Part shown: one piece after another, positions 1-7,324 of the stretch
Numbering within the stretch: position 1 is the stretch's first letter
Layout: each line of letters begins with the position of its first letter
Source of the DNA: Streptomyces dangxiongensis
GTDB lineage: Bacteria > Actinomycetota > Actinomycetes > Streptomycetales > Streptomycetaceae
Direction of reading: 5' to 3'
NCBI RefSeq assembly: GCF_003675325.1
Contig: NZ_CP033073.1
Coordinates: 5,394,001-5,458,000, forward strand
DNA length: 64,000 bases
Translations under genes and position numbers: made by a program
Notes under the pieces: model-generated
What the model saw: the letters and a program-made list of their open reading frames with translations, nothing else
Told to the model about the DNA's origin: nothing
Databases searched by the model: none

Positions 1-1305
1 GGTGACGTTGTGGCAGGAGCAGATGACCGCGTCGTCCGGCAGCGCGGACGGGCCGAGCCGGTCCGCCGAGCCGGCGCCGGCGGGCAGCACCAGCGACTCG
101 GGGGAGACGGGCGGCACCGAGCCGGTGAGCGCGCGCAGGGTGCCGTACGCCTCCGCGTCGCCGACCAGGACGCCGCCGAGGAGCGTGCCGTCCCGGCCGA
201 TGACCAGCTTCTTGTACAGGCCGGCGCGGGAGTCGGAGTAGACGACGTCCAGGCAGTCCGCGGTGGTGCCGTGCGCGTCGCCGAAGGACGCCACGTCCAC
301 GCCGAGCAGCTTCAGCTTGGTGGACAGGTCGGCGCCGGTGAAGGACGCCTCGTCCGCCGCGATCGTCGCCGCCGCGGTCTGAGCCTGCTCGTACCCGGGC
401 GCCACCAGGCCGTACACCCGGCCGTCCGCCGCCAGCGCGCACTCGCCGATGGCGAAGACGTGCGGATCGGTGACGGTACGGCACTGCTCGTCGACCGTGA
501 TGCCGCCGCGCTCGCCGACCGTCAGACCGCAGTCGCGGGCAAGCTGGTCGCGGGGGCGGACACCGGCGCTGAACACGACCAGGTCGGCGGCGAGTTCGGA
601 GCCGTCGGACAGCCGCATGCCGGTGACGGCACCGGAGGCGTCCGTGACGATCTCCTGGGTGCCCACGCCGGTGTGGACCGTCAGCCCCATGTCCTCGATG
701 GTCCGCAGGAGGGCCGCGCCGCCGCCCTCGTCGACCTGCACCGGCATCAGGCGCGGCGCGAACTCCACGATGTGGGCGTCGAGTCCGAGGCCCTTGAGGG
801 CGCCCGCCGCCTCCAGACCGAGCAGGCCGCCGCCGACCACGGCACCCGTCGAGGCCTTCCGCCCCGCGTACTCCTCGATGGCGAGGAGGTCCTCGATGGT
901 GCGGTAGACGAAGCAGCCGGTGGCGTCCTTGTTCGGCACCGGCGGCACGAACGGGTAGGAGCCGGTCGCCAGGACGAGGACGTCGTAGCCGACGACCAGA
1001 CCGGAGCGGGCGGTCACCCGCCGTGCCTCGCGGTCGATCGTCTCCGCCGGGTCGCCGAGGTGCAGCTCGATGCCGTGGTCCGCGAGGAACCGCTCGTCGG
1101 TCAGGGACAGGTCCTGCGGCGTCCGGCCGGAGAAGTACGAGGTGAGCTGGACGCGGTCGTACGCCGGACGTGGCTCCTCGCACAGCACGACCACGCGGTG
1201 CGTGGCGGTCAGGCCGCGCTCGGCGAGCGCTTCGAGGAAGCGCTGGCCGACCATGCCGTGGCCGACGAGCACGATCGTGGGGGTGGCCTCCGGGGTGGCG
1301 GTCAT
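1..1305 (-). CDS. nirB: Nitrite reductase (NADH) large subunit NirB, N-terminal part (cut by window edge)
   Basis: This is the first 435 codons of assimilatory NirB, which passes electrons from NAD(P)H through FAD to a siroheme/4Fe-4S centre and reduces nitrite to ammonium in the cytoplasm. The visible part begins MTATPEATPTIVLVGHGMVG, an FAD-binding Rossmann motif. A second nucleotide-binding glycine motif (VVGGGLLGLEAA) follows mid-domain. The fragment ends at ICSCHNVT, the start of the BFD-like [2Fe-2S] cysteine motif, so the siroheme domains lie beyond the left edge. The ATG directly follows the TGA of the upstream reductase gene, and GGAGG lies 8 nt before it, so the two are translationally coupled. 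The identification is firm; only completeness is unknown. Confidence 0.93.
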   Translation of the reverse strand, partial: MTATPEATPTIVLVGHGMVGQRFLEALAERGLTATHRVVVLCEEPRPAYDRVQLTSYFSGRTPQDLSLTDERFLADHGIELHLGDPAETIDREARRVTARSGLVVGYDVLVLATGSYPFVPPVPNKDATGCFVYRTIEDLLAIEEYAGRKASTGAVVGGGLLGLEAAGALKGLGLDAHIVEFAPRLMPVQVDEGGGAALLRTIEDMGLTVHTGVGTQEIVTDASGAVTGMRLSDGSELAADLVVFSAGVRPRDQLARDCGLTVGERGGITVDEQCRTVTDPHVFAIGECALAADGRVYGLVAPGYEQAQTAAATIAADEASFTGADLSTKLKLLGVDVASFGDAHGTTADCLDVVYSDSRAGLYKKLVIGRDGTLLGGVLVGDAEAYGTLRALTGSVPPVSPESLVLPAGAGSADRLGPSALPDDAVICSCHNVT

Positions 1306-2520
1306 TCAGGAGCCTCCATCGTGGGTGAGCAGGTGGAGCAGGGGGCCGTCACCGGGGAGCGGCTCTGCTCCCTCCCAGGCGCGGGCGAGCGCGCCTACGG
1401 TGCCGAGTTCGCCGACGAGGACCCCGCCGACCAGGCGTTCGTCGCGGACGACGACCTTGCGGTAGGTGCCCCGGGTGGCGTCGGCGAGCCGCACCACGTC
1501 GTCGCCGGGGCGTGCCTCGGTGTCGCCGAACGCGGCGAGGTCGAACGGGGAGCCGGGGCCGGTGAGGGTCAGCCGGGTCAGGGAGCGGGTGCCGAGGTAG
1601 CGGGCGTCCGGCTCGCCGGCGAGCAGCCGGGCGAGCACGTCGGCCTGTTCCAGCGCGGGGGCGGCCAGGCCGTAGACGGTGCCGTCGTGCTGGGCGCAGT
1701 CGCCGACGGCGTGGATGTGCGGGTCGGAGGTGCGCAGCGCGTCGTCCACGAGGACGCCCTTGTGGACGGCGAGCCCGGCCTGTTCCGCCAGGCCGGTGCG
1801 CGGGCGCACCCCGCAGGCGACCACGACGAGGTCGGCGTCCAGGGCGTAGCCGTCGGCCAGTTCCACCGAGCGGACCGCGCCCGCGACGCAGCGCACGTCC
1901 CGCACCCGGCACTCGGTGTGCACCTCGACGCCCAGGTCCGTCAGGTGCCGCAGCACCAGCCGGGAGGCGTCCGGGTCGAGCTGGCGTTCCATGAGCCGTT
2001 CGGACTGCTGGGCGAGGACCACCTGCGCGCCGCGCACGGCGAGCGCGCGGGCCGCGGAGACCCCCAGCAGGCCGCCGCCGATGACGACCGCGCGCACGCC
2101 CGGCCGGACGGCCTTCGCCAGGCCCAGGCAGTCGTCCAGGGTGCGGAACGCGTGCACACCCTCGGGCAGCCGGTGATCGGCCGTGAACAGGCCGCGCAGC
2201 GGCGGCAGTACGGGGTTGGAGCCGGTGGCCAGGACCAGCGTGTCGTAGGCGATCGGCATGCCGTCGGCGCGGGTGACGGTCCGGGCGGCCCGGTCGATGC
2301 CGGTGATCCGGGCGCGCAGCAGGCCGGCGGGCGGCGGGAGGGCGATCACCTCCGGCGCGTACCGGCCGGCCAGCACCTCGGCCAGCAGGACGCGGTTGTA
2401 CGGGGGGTGCTCCTCCTCGCCGACGAGCAGCGCGGGCGTACCCAGCTCGCCGAGCCGCCGGGCGAGCCGTACGCCCGCGAGGCCGGCGCCGATCACCACC
2501 ACACGCGTATTCGAGGTCAT
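1306..2520 (-). CDS. FAD-dependent pyridine nucleotide-disulphide oxidoreductase next to nirB
   Basis: A 404-aa flavoprotein. It has an N-terminal FAD motif (VVVIGAGLAGVRLARRL), an NAD(P)H motif near residue 145 (VVIGGGLLGVSAARAL) and the C-terminal HAVGDCAQH FAD signature. It resembles the FAD/NAD(P)H half of NirB without the [2Fe-2S] and siroheme domains. It probably supplies electrons to nitrite or nitrate reduction, as NasB-type subunits do; this role is inferred from context. It lies immediately upstream of nirB with no gap and is the first gene of that operon. A candidate GlnR operator is found 23-60 nt before its ATG. The N-terminal MTSNTRV start gives a compact domain with no unexplained extension. 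Confidence 0.85.
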   Translation of the reverse strand: MTSNTRVVVIGAGLAGVRLARRLGELGTPALLVGEEEHPPYNRVLLAEVLAGRYAPEVIALPPPAGLLRARITGIDRAARTVTRADGMPIAYDTLVLATGSNPVLPPLRGLFTADHRLPEGVHAFRTLDDCLGLAKAVRPGVRAVVIGGGLLGVSAARALAVRGAQVVLAQQSERLMERQLDPDASRLVLRHLTDLGVEVHTECRVRDVRCVAGAVRSVELADGYALDADLVVVACGVRPRTGLAEQAGLAVHKGVLVDDALRTSDPHIHAVGDCAQHDGTVYGLAAPALEQADVLARLLAGEPDARYLGTRSLTRLTLTGPGSPFDLAAFGDTEARPGDDVVRLADATRGTYRKVVVRDERLVGGVLVGELGTVGALARAWEGAEPLPGDGPLLHLLTHDGGS

Positions 2521-2542
2521 GTCCCGAGCGTGCGGCCCCGAC

Positions 2543-2580
2543 GTTACCCGGTGGCATCACCCCTGTTTCCCGCGGGGAAC
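2543..2580 (-). promoter_or_regulatory. Candidate GlnR operator for the nirB operon
   Basis: On the minus strand four pentamers start at 11-bp steps: GTTCC, GAAAC, GATGC and GTAAC, each separated by 6 nt. The Streptomyces GlnR consensus is GTnAC-n6-GAAAC repeated twice. Box 2 is perfect, boxes 1 and 4 have one mismatch, and box 3 is poor. The site lies just upstream of the FAD reductase-nirB operon. nirB is a known GlnR target in S. coelicolor. The assignment is inferred from spacing and sequence only. Confidence 0.55.
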
Positions 2581-2641
2581 GCTGCCCTCAGTGGTGGCAC
2601 GCCGGGGGTGTGAGGCCGCGCGTGCCGGGGCCCGCGGCCGG

Positions 2642-3301
2642 TCAACGGCCCGGTGGCGCCTGCCCGGTGGTGTGGCGGCTGCCCGTCAGGTGCGCGAACA
2701 CCACCACGTTGCCCTGGTAGCCGGTCGTCCTGGAGTAGCCGCCGCCGCAGGTGATGACGCGCAGTTCGGGGCGGGGCGCGGCGCCGTACACCTTGTCGTC
2801 GGGGAAGCCGCGGGCCGGGTACACCTCCACCGCGTCCACGGTGAAGACGGCCACGCTGCCGTCCTGGCGGTCCACCTCGACGGTGGCGCCCCGCTTCAGC
2901 GCGCCCAGGTCGTAGAAGACGGCGGGGCCCTCGGTGTTGTCGACGTGGCCGGCGACGACCGCGGTGCCCGTCTCGCCGGGCACGGTGCCGGCCCGGTACC
3001 AGCCGGCCAGGTTCTTCCGCCCGGCGGGCGGCGCCTCCAGGTTGCCGGAGCGGGTCAGGGCCAGGCCCGTCAGCGGGGCGTCCACGCGGATCGCGGGGAT
3101 GCGGATGCGGACCGGCGGGGACGGCGCGAGCGCGGGCGCCGCCAGCCGCTCGCCCGTCGGGTCGGGGCGGCCCTCGGCGGCCGCCGGCTGCGGGGGCGCG
3201 TGGCTGCCGGTGCCACCGTCCAGCAGCCACACGCCCGAGCCGAGGGCGACGACGGTGACGGCGGCTATGGCGGTGTCGCCGAGCCTGGCTCTCCTGCGCA
3301 T
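2642..3301 (-). CDS. Class F-type sortase
   Basis: A 219-aa membrane-anchored transpeptidase. An uncleaved N-terminal hydrophobic helix (residues about 9-25) follows MRRRARLGD. An Ala/Pro-rich linker leads to the sortase domain. The catalytic His lies in VVAGHVDN, the catalytic Cys in RVITCGGG, and an Arg follows in the SRTTGYQGN strand. Sortases of this class join proteins to cell-wall peptidoglycan. The ATG at 3301 was chosen because GAGAGGGG precedes it; the longer reading frame upstream is arginine/glycine-rich noise. The next gene upstream encodes a signal-peptide protein with a C-terminal membrane helix and could be its substrate or partner. Two strong hairpins separate the two genes. 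Confidence 0.88.
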   Translation of the reverse strand: MRRRARLGDTAIAAVTVVALGSGVWLLDGGTGSHAPPQPAAAEGRPDPTGERLAAPALAPSPPVRIRIPAIRVDAPLTGLALTRSGNLEAPPAGRKNLAGWYRAGTVPGETGTAVVAGHVDNTEGPAVFYDLGALKRGATVEVDRQDGSVAVFTVDAVEVYPARGFPDDKVYGAAPRPELRVITCGGGYSRTTGYQGNVVVFAHLTGSRHTTGQAPPGR

Positions 3302-3346
3302 GCGAACCCCTCTCCCGGGGGCGCGCCCCCGAACGGGACCCTGAGA

Positions 3347-3374
3347 AGGGGACCGGCCTCGGGGCCGGTCCCCT
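3347..3374 (-). terminator. Hairpin between the sortase and its neighbour
   Basis: A perfect 12-bp stem with a 4-nt TCGG loop (left arm AGGGGACCGGCC) lies downstream of the 171-aa surface protein gene and before the sortase start. There is no T-tract. It is probably a GC-hairpin terminator or attenuator acting on minus-strand transcription. Confidence 0.6.
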
Positions 3375-3413
3375 CCCCCTCCGGGCCGCGAGGGGCGTCG
3401 GACCCGGAGGGGG
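3375..3413 (-). terminator. Second tandem hairpin
   Basis: Left arm CCCCCTCCGGG at 3375-3385 pairs perfectly with 3403-3413, giving an 11-bp stem with a 17-nt loop. It abuts the hairpin at 3347-3374. Two consecutive stems between the putative substrate and its sortase could reduce read-through into the sortase gene. Confidence 0.5.
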
Positions 3414-3455
3414 CGGGACGTGCGGTACCGGCGGACGGACAGCGGAGGGTGTCCG

Positions 3456-3971
3456 TCAGATCCCGTCGCCTCTCGCCCGGCGATGCAGGAGCCAGGTACC
3501 GCCCGCGGCGGCGACGGCCAGCGCCGCCACACCCGCCGCGGTCTGCACGGGGTCGGGACCGAGTCCGCCGCCGACCCCCGTCTTCACACTTCCGCGCGGC
3601 TGCACCTGTTCGTGCGCCGCGCCCAGCGCCACCACCAGGTCGCCCGCCACCTGCCGGCCGCCCTCGGCGCACCTGGCGACGATCTCGTACGTCCCTGGCT
3701 GCGCGCTCGGCGGCACCTGGAACCGGCCGATCGCCTCGCCGTCGTGCGCGGTGGGTGCCAGCGTGAAGGTGCCGGCGCCGACCGCACCCGCGTCTCCGGT
3801 CGCCGAACCCCGGTCCCCGCACGCGGCGGTGTTCACCGTGACGTGACCGCCGGGCGCCACGGTGGACGGGTACACGTCCAGGCGGCCGGTGTCCCCGGCC
3901 GCGCCGTGGGCGGGCGCCGCGGCGGTCACGGCGAGCGCCGTACCGGCCAGCAGACGGGCAGTGCGTCGCAT
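3456..3971 (-). CDS. Secreted, C-terminally membrane-anchored protein next to the sortase
   Basis: A 171-aa protein of unknown function. Residues 1-24 form a signal peptide (MRRTARLLAGTALAVTAAAP). A roughly 100-residue extracellular domain has two Cys. A Gly-rich spacer is followed by a hydrophobic helix (VAALAVAAAGGTWLL) and a basic tail (HRRARGDGI). This is the layout of a sortase-sorted protein, but I find no LPXTG or LAXTG pentapeptide before the helix; the sequence there is GGGLGPDPVQ. The domain may have an Ig-like beta fold (GTYEIVARC-type strands), which is inference. The start at 3971 opens directly into the signal peptide. It may be a sortase partner rather than a classical substrate. 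Confidence 0.7.
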   Translation of the reverse strand: MRRTARLLAGTALAVTAAAPAHGAAGDTGRLDVYPSTVAPGGHVTVNTAACGDRGSATGDAGAVGAGTFTLAPTAHDGEAIGRFQVPPSAQPGTYEIVARCAEGGRQVAGDLVVALGAAHEQVQPRGSVKTGVGGGLGPDPVQTAAGVAALAVAAAGGTWLLHRRARGDGI

Positions 3972-4184
3972 GGTGCTCCCCAGCGCTTGTCCGACTCGTC
4001 CAGGGGTGCGCCCCTGCCCTACCGAGATAAGTCGCACTCGCGGGGATCCGCTTCCCGGGGCACCGCCGGGAATGCGGTGAACGGGTGGCGCGGACGGCCC
4101 CCCACACGGCCCAGCCGGGGAGTGTTCCGGCAGGTCACGGACGTGTGGGGGGCTGTGTATGAAGAGCACACGATTGGCCTCCAC

Positions 4185-4220
4185 CCGCCGGCCCGCCCCG
4201 TCGGCGGGGCGGGCCGGCGG
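4185..4220 (-). terminator. Terminator of the M4 protease gene
   Basis: A perfect 15-bp GC stem (arms 4185-4199 and 4206-4220) with a 6-nt loop, just downstream of the protease stop codon. There is no U-tract, as is usual for Streptomyces terminators. Confidence 0.75.
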
Positions 4221-4235
4221 AGGCGCCGCTCCGGC

Positions 4236-5885
4236 TCAGTTCACGTTGACCGCGCTCCAGGCGGCGGCGACCGCGTCGTACTCGGCGCTGCCGGCGCCGT
4301 ACAGGTCCCTGGCCGCGTTCAGGGTGGCGGTGCGCGCGCCCGCGTAGTTCGTCGAGGACGTCATGTAGACCGTCAGCGCCCGGTACCAGATCCGGCCGAC
4401 CTTGTCGCGGCCGATGCCGGTGAGCGCGGCGCCGTCGGCGGTCGGCGAGTCGTAGCTGACGCCGTTGACGGTCTTCGCGCCGCTGCCCTCGGCGAGGAGG
4501 TAGGCGAAGTGGTTGGCGACGCCGGAGGAGTAGTGGACGTCCAGGTTGCCGACCGACGAGCTCCAGTAGTCGGCCGAACTGCCGTCCCTGGAGGGCCGGT
4601 CCATGAAGCGCAGGGCGGCCTTGCCGAAGCCGGGCCGGACGATCTTCTCGCCGATCAGGTAGTCACCCGGGTCGGAGGAGTTGCCCGCGTACCACTCGAC
4701 CATGGTGCCGAGGATGTCGGAGGTGGCCTCGTTCAGCCCGCCGGACTCCCCGGAGTAGGCCAGCGCGGCCGACTTGGACGTCACGCCGTGCGTCATCTCG
4801 TGCCCGGCGACGTCCAGCGCCACCAGCGGGCCGAAGGTGGTGCCGTCGCCGTCGCCGTACGTCATGCAGAAGCAACTGTCGTCCCAGAAGGCGTTGTTGT
4901 AGTTGCTGCCGTAGTGGACGCGGTTGTACGAGCCCTTGCCGTCGTTCGCGATGCCGTTGCGGCCGTGGATGTTCTTGTAGTAGTCCCAGGTCGCGTCGGT
5001 GCCGTACTGGGCGTCGACCGCCGCCGAGGAGCGGTCCGCGGTGGCGCCGGTGCCCCAGTGGTTGTCGGCGTCCGTGAACAGGGTCGCGGGGGCCCGGCTG
5101 ATGCAGATGCCGAAGATGCACAGGTCGGTCCTGTTGGCCGCGTCGCCGGTGTAGGTGTTCCCGCGCGTCGGGTCCTTCAGTTGGTACGACGACCCGGACG
5201 GGGTGGTCTGGAGCGGCACCGTCCCGCTGTACAGGGACGCGCCGTCGCCGGTGGCCGTCTCGATGCTGTCCCAGGCGTCGATCCGGGTGCCGGTGCGGGC
5301 GTCGGTCAGCACGGTGCGGGCGACGGGGTTGCCGAGCGTGTCGAGGCCGACGGCGTCGGTCCGCCAGGCCAGCCGGGGGTGTCCGTGGAGGGCGTCGACC
5401 ACCAGCCGCGGCTTGGCCTTGACCTGCTCGATCCGGTGGCCGGGGTGGGCCGCGCGCAGGGCGCTCACCGCGAGAGCGGCGGCCTTCGGGCCGGAGACCT
5501 CGGGGGTGACGGAGGGCAGGGAGAGCGGCTGCCGGGTGGCCCGGTCGGCGCCGCGGTAGCGGCCGTCTCCGGCCAGGTGGACGACGAAGTCGCCGCCGAG
5601 GACGGGGAGCCGGTGGTAGGCGCGGTCGTAGCGGACGTGCTGGGTGCCGTCCTTGTCGACGATCACGTCCCGGACGCTCGTGTCCTGGTCGGCGGCGAGG
5701 CCCAGCGTGGCCGCGTGGGCCAGGAGCGCCGAGGCCGCGTTGGCGACCGCGGTGGCCCGGGTCGGTCTGGCGTCGGCGTGGGCGGTGGGAGAGAGGGTGA
5801 CGGTCAGCAGGGCCGCGCCGGTGACGGCGGCGCCGGCGGTGGCGGTGCGACGGGTTCCTCGGACGTGGTGCCGTATCCGGCTCAT
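4236..5885 (-). CDS. Secreted neutral zinc metalloprotease, thermolysin family (M4)
   Basis: A 549-aa preproenzyme that degrades extracellular protein. A basic N-terminus and hydrophobic helix (residues about 12-35, ending TAHADA) form the signal peptide. A propeptide follows to about residue 200, then the catalytic domain. The zinc site HEMTH and the third ligand in GGLNEATSD are intact, and the C-terminal catalytic region includes the expected HYSSGVANHF segment. The mature part has two Cys pairs (DLCIFGICIS and DSCFCM). The start at 5885 has GAGGAGA 7 nt upstream. A 14-bp perfect palindrome sits about 70 nt upstream of the start and may be its operator. A strong hairpin follows the gene. 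Confidence 0.95.
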   Translation of the reverse strand: MSRIRHHVRGTRRTATAGAAVTGAALLTVTLSPTAHADARPTRATAVANAASALLAHAATLGLAADQDTSVRDVIVDKDGTQHVRYDRAYHRLPVLGGDFVVHLAGDGRYRGADRATRQPLSLPSVTPEVSGPKAAALAVSALRAAHPGHRIEQVKAKPRLVVDALHGHPRLAWRTDAVGLDTLGNPVARTVLTDARTGTRIDAWDSIETATGDGASLYSGTVPLQTTPSGSSYQLKDPTRGNTYTGDAANRTDLCIFGICISRAPATLFTDADNHWGTGATADRSSAAVDAQYGTDATWDYYKNIHGRNGIANDGKGSYNRVHYGSNYNNAFWDDSCFCMTYGDGDGTTFGPLVALDVAGHEMTHGVTSKSAALAYSGESGGLNEATSDILGTMVEWYAGNSSDPGDYLIGEKIVRPGFGKAALRFMDRPSRDGSSADYWSSSVGNLDVHYSSGVANHFAYLLAEGSGAKTVNGVSYDSPTADGAALTGIGRDKVGRIWYRALTVYMTSSTNYAGARTATLNAARDLYGAGSAEYDAVAAAWSAVNVN

Positions 5886-5951
5886 CTGTCTCCTCGAAAA
5901 GGCGCCCGGCAGGCGTGGGGGTGGCACGGATGTCCCTGTGATTTAAGGGGG

Positions 5952-5965
5952 CATGACATGTCATG
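5952..5965. promoter_or_regulatory. 14-bp perfect palindrome, candidate operator
   Basis: CATGACATGTCATG lies between the divergent protease and gamma-glutamylcyclotransferase-like genes, about 67 nt before the protease start. It is AT-richer than its surroundings. A perfect 14-bp palindrome of this composition is unlikely to arise by chance in a 70% GC genome. The binding protein is unknown. Confidence 0.45.
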
Positions 5966-5985
5966 TCCATAGCATTTTCGGAGGG

Positions 5986-6483
5986 ATGTGTGGGGAGCCG
6001 GCGGGGGTACAGAATCGGTTCCGTGATCGCCGAGGAACCCCCGCCCCACAGCCCGGCCCGGGTGGACCCCGCGGCCCCCGGCCGTTCTTCGTCTACGGCA
6101 CCCTGCGCGCCGGCGGGGCGAACCACGACCGGTTCCTGCGCGGACGTACGCTCGCCGGGGAACCGGCCCGGCTGGCCGGCGCCGTGCTGTACGACGGCCC
6201 CGGCCACCCCTACGCCGTCGAGCAGCCCGGCGGACGGGTGCGCGGGGAACTGGTGACCGCACTCCCGGAGGTGTACGAAGCCCTGCTCACCGACCTCGAC
6301 CGGCTGGAGGAGTACGTGCCGGGCGACCCCCGCAACCTCTACGAGCGCGTCGCCCGGGACGTCGAACGCGCCGACGGCACCACCGTCCGCGCCTGGGTGA
6401 ACCTGGCCGCCCCCCGCGTCGCGGACCGGCTGCGCGCCCGGGGCCGGCCGATCCCGGGCGGCCAGTGGCCGGACGGCCGCTGA
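5986..6483 (+). CDS. Gamma-glutamylcyclotransferase-like (AIG2/GGCT-fold) protein
   Basis: The conserved part begins PRPFFVYGTLRAGGANH, the substrate-binding YGTLR motif of the GGCT/AIG2 fold. It contains the expected acidic residue region (DLDRLEEYVPGD) with the catalytic Glu. Members release 5-oxoproline from gamma-glutamyl amines or peptides; the substrate here cannot be told. The start is uncertain. The only in-frame ATG close by is at 5986, directly abutting GGAGGG, which leaves too little spacing, and it adds about 40 low-complexity residues before the domain. A GTG at 6023 is in another frame. The stop is one base from that of the convergent N-acetyltransferase. Confidence 0.75.
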   Translation: MCGEPAGVQNRFRDRRGTPAPQPGPGGPRGPRPFFVYGTLRAGGANHDRFLRGRTLAGEPARLAGAVLYDGPGHPYAVEQPGGRVRGELVTALPEVYEALLTDLDRLEEYVPGDPRNLYERVARDVERADGTTVRAWVNLAAPRVADRLRARGRPIPGGQWPDGR

Positions 6484-6484
6484 C

Positions 6485-7315
6485 TCAGCCCAGCAGGGCG
6501 AGCCCCTCGGGCACCTCGATGCCGAACTCCTCCGCCACCACGCGCCGCGCCTCCGCCTCTCGCGTCAGTGTGCGCTCGCTCACCGTGCCGTCGGCGAGAG
6601 TCTGCGTGAACCGGTCGCCTTCCAGCGCGAGATGACGCTCGGCGGTGGTCCGCTGGAGATAGGGGCGGCGGGTGAACGGGGAACGCGGGTGCGTGGCGAC
6701 ATACCAGTTGAACACCTCCAGGTCGGTGGCGGTGAACGGCTCCCGCGTGAACGCGTACTGCCCGGCCCACACCCCGTCCCGGCGGTCGTACGTCCGCAGC
6801 TCCGACAGCTCCAGCGGCCCGTCGTGCGGCAGCCGCGCCAGCCGGTGCCGGCGCCCGGCACCCTCCGACTCGACGCCGGTGACCAGCGGCGCCGGCAGCA
6901 GCAGCGCCCCCGAGGCGCCGAAACCGACGTCAGCCAGATACGGCCCGGCCTCGCCCGCCACCTCCACCTGGAGCATCGCGTGCGTCCGCGGCCGGCTGTC
7001 CGGGCGCTCCGCCCCCAGCACCACCCGGCCGGCCAGCAGGGTCACCCGGAAACCGAGCGCCTCCAGGGCCAGCCGGAGCAGGGTGTTGTGCTCGTAGCAG
7101 TAGCCGCCGCGCCGGCCGTGCACCATCTTCGCCATCAGGTCCCCGGGCGCCAGCGAGGGCACCGACCCGCGCAGCGGGTCCAGGTTCTCGAACGGCAGCG
7201 ACAGCGCGTGCGCCAGGTGCACGCCACGAAGGGTGCCCAGGTCGGCCCGCCGCTCGCCCTGCCAGCCGATGCGGTCGAGATAGGCGTCGAGGTCGTACTG
7301 CCCGGTGCCGTCCAT
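6485..7315 (-). CDS. Arylamine N-acetyltransferase
   Basis: A 276-aa cytoplasmic enzyme that moves acetyl (or another acyl) groups from CoA to arylamines, hydrazines or a biosynthetic amine. The catalytic triad is complete: Cys73 in RRGGYCYEHN, His112 in PRTHAML and Asp129 in LADVGFG. Length is typical of the family. It starts 9 nt after the nitrate reductase stop codon on the same strand, so the two are probably cotranscribed although no metabolic link is obvious. In actinomycetes some family members act as amide synthases in antibiotic pathways, but no such genes are nearby, so a general acetyltransferase is more likely. Confidence 0.92.
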   Translation of the reverse strand: MDGTGQYDLDAYLDRIGWQGERRADLGTLRGVHLAHALSLPFENLDPLRGSVPSLAPGDLMAKMVHGRRGGYCYEHNTLLRLALEALGFRVTLLAGRVVLGAERPDSRPRTHAMLQVEVAGEAGPYLADVGFGASGALLLPAPLVTGVESEGAGRRHRLARLPHDGPLELSELRTYDRRDGVWAGQYAFTREPFTATDLEVFNWYVATHPRSPFTRRPYLQRTTAERHLALEGDRFTQTLADGTVSERTLTREAEARRVVAEEFGIEVPEGLALLG

Positions 7316-7324
7316 ACCCCGAAC

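Noticed and set aside
10..2613. A long plus-strand open frame opposite nirB and the FAD reductase.
   Set aside because: It is an artefact of GC-rich codon bias in the antisense frame; the residues are low-complexity Arg/Gly/Val/Ala with no family motif, while the minus strand encodes clear flavoproteins.
6023..6256. GTG at 6023 as the start of the gamma-glutamylcyclotransferase-like gene.
   Set aside because: It is in a different frame, whose translation lacks the VYGTLR motif and stops being homologous at once.
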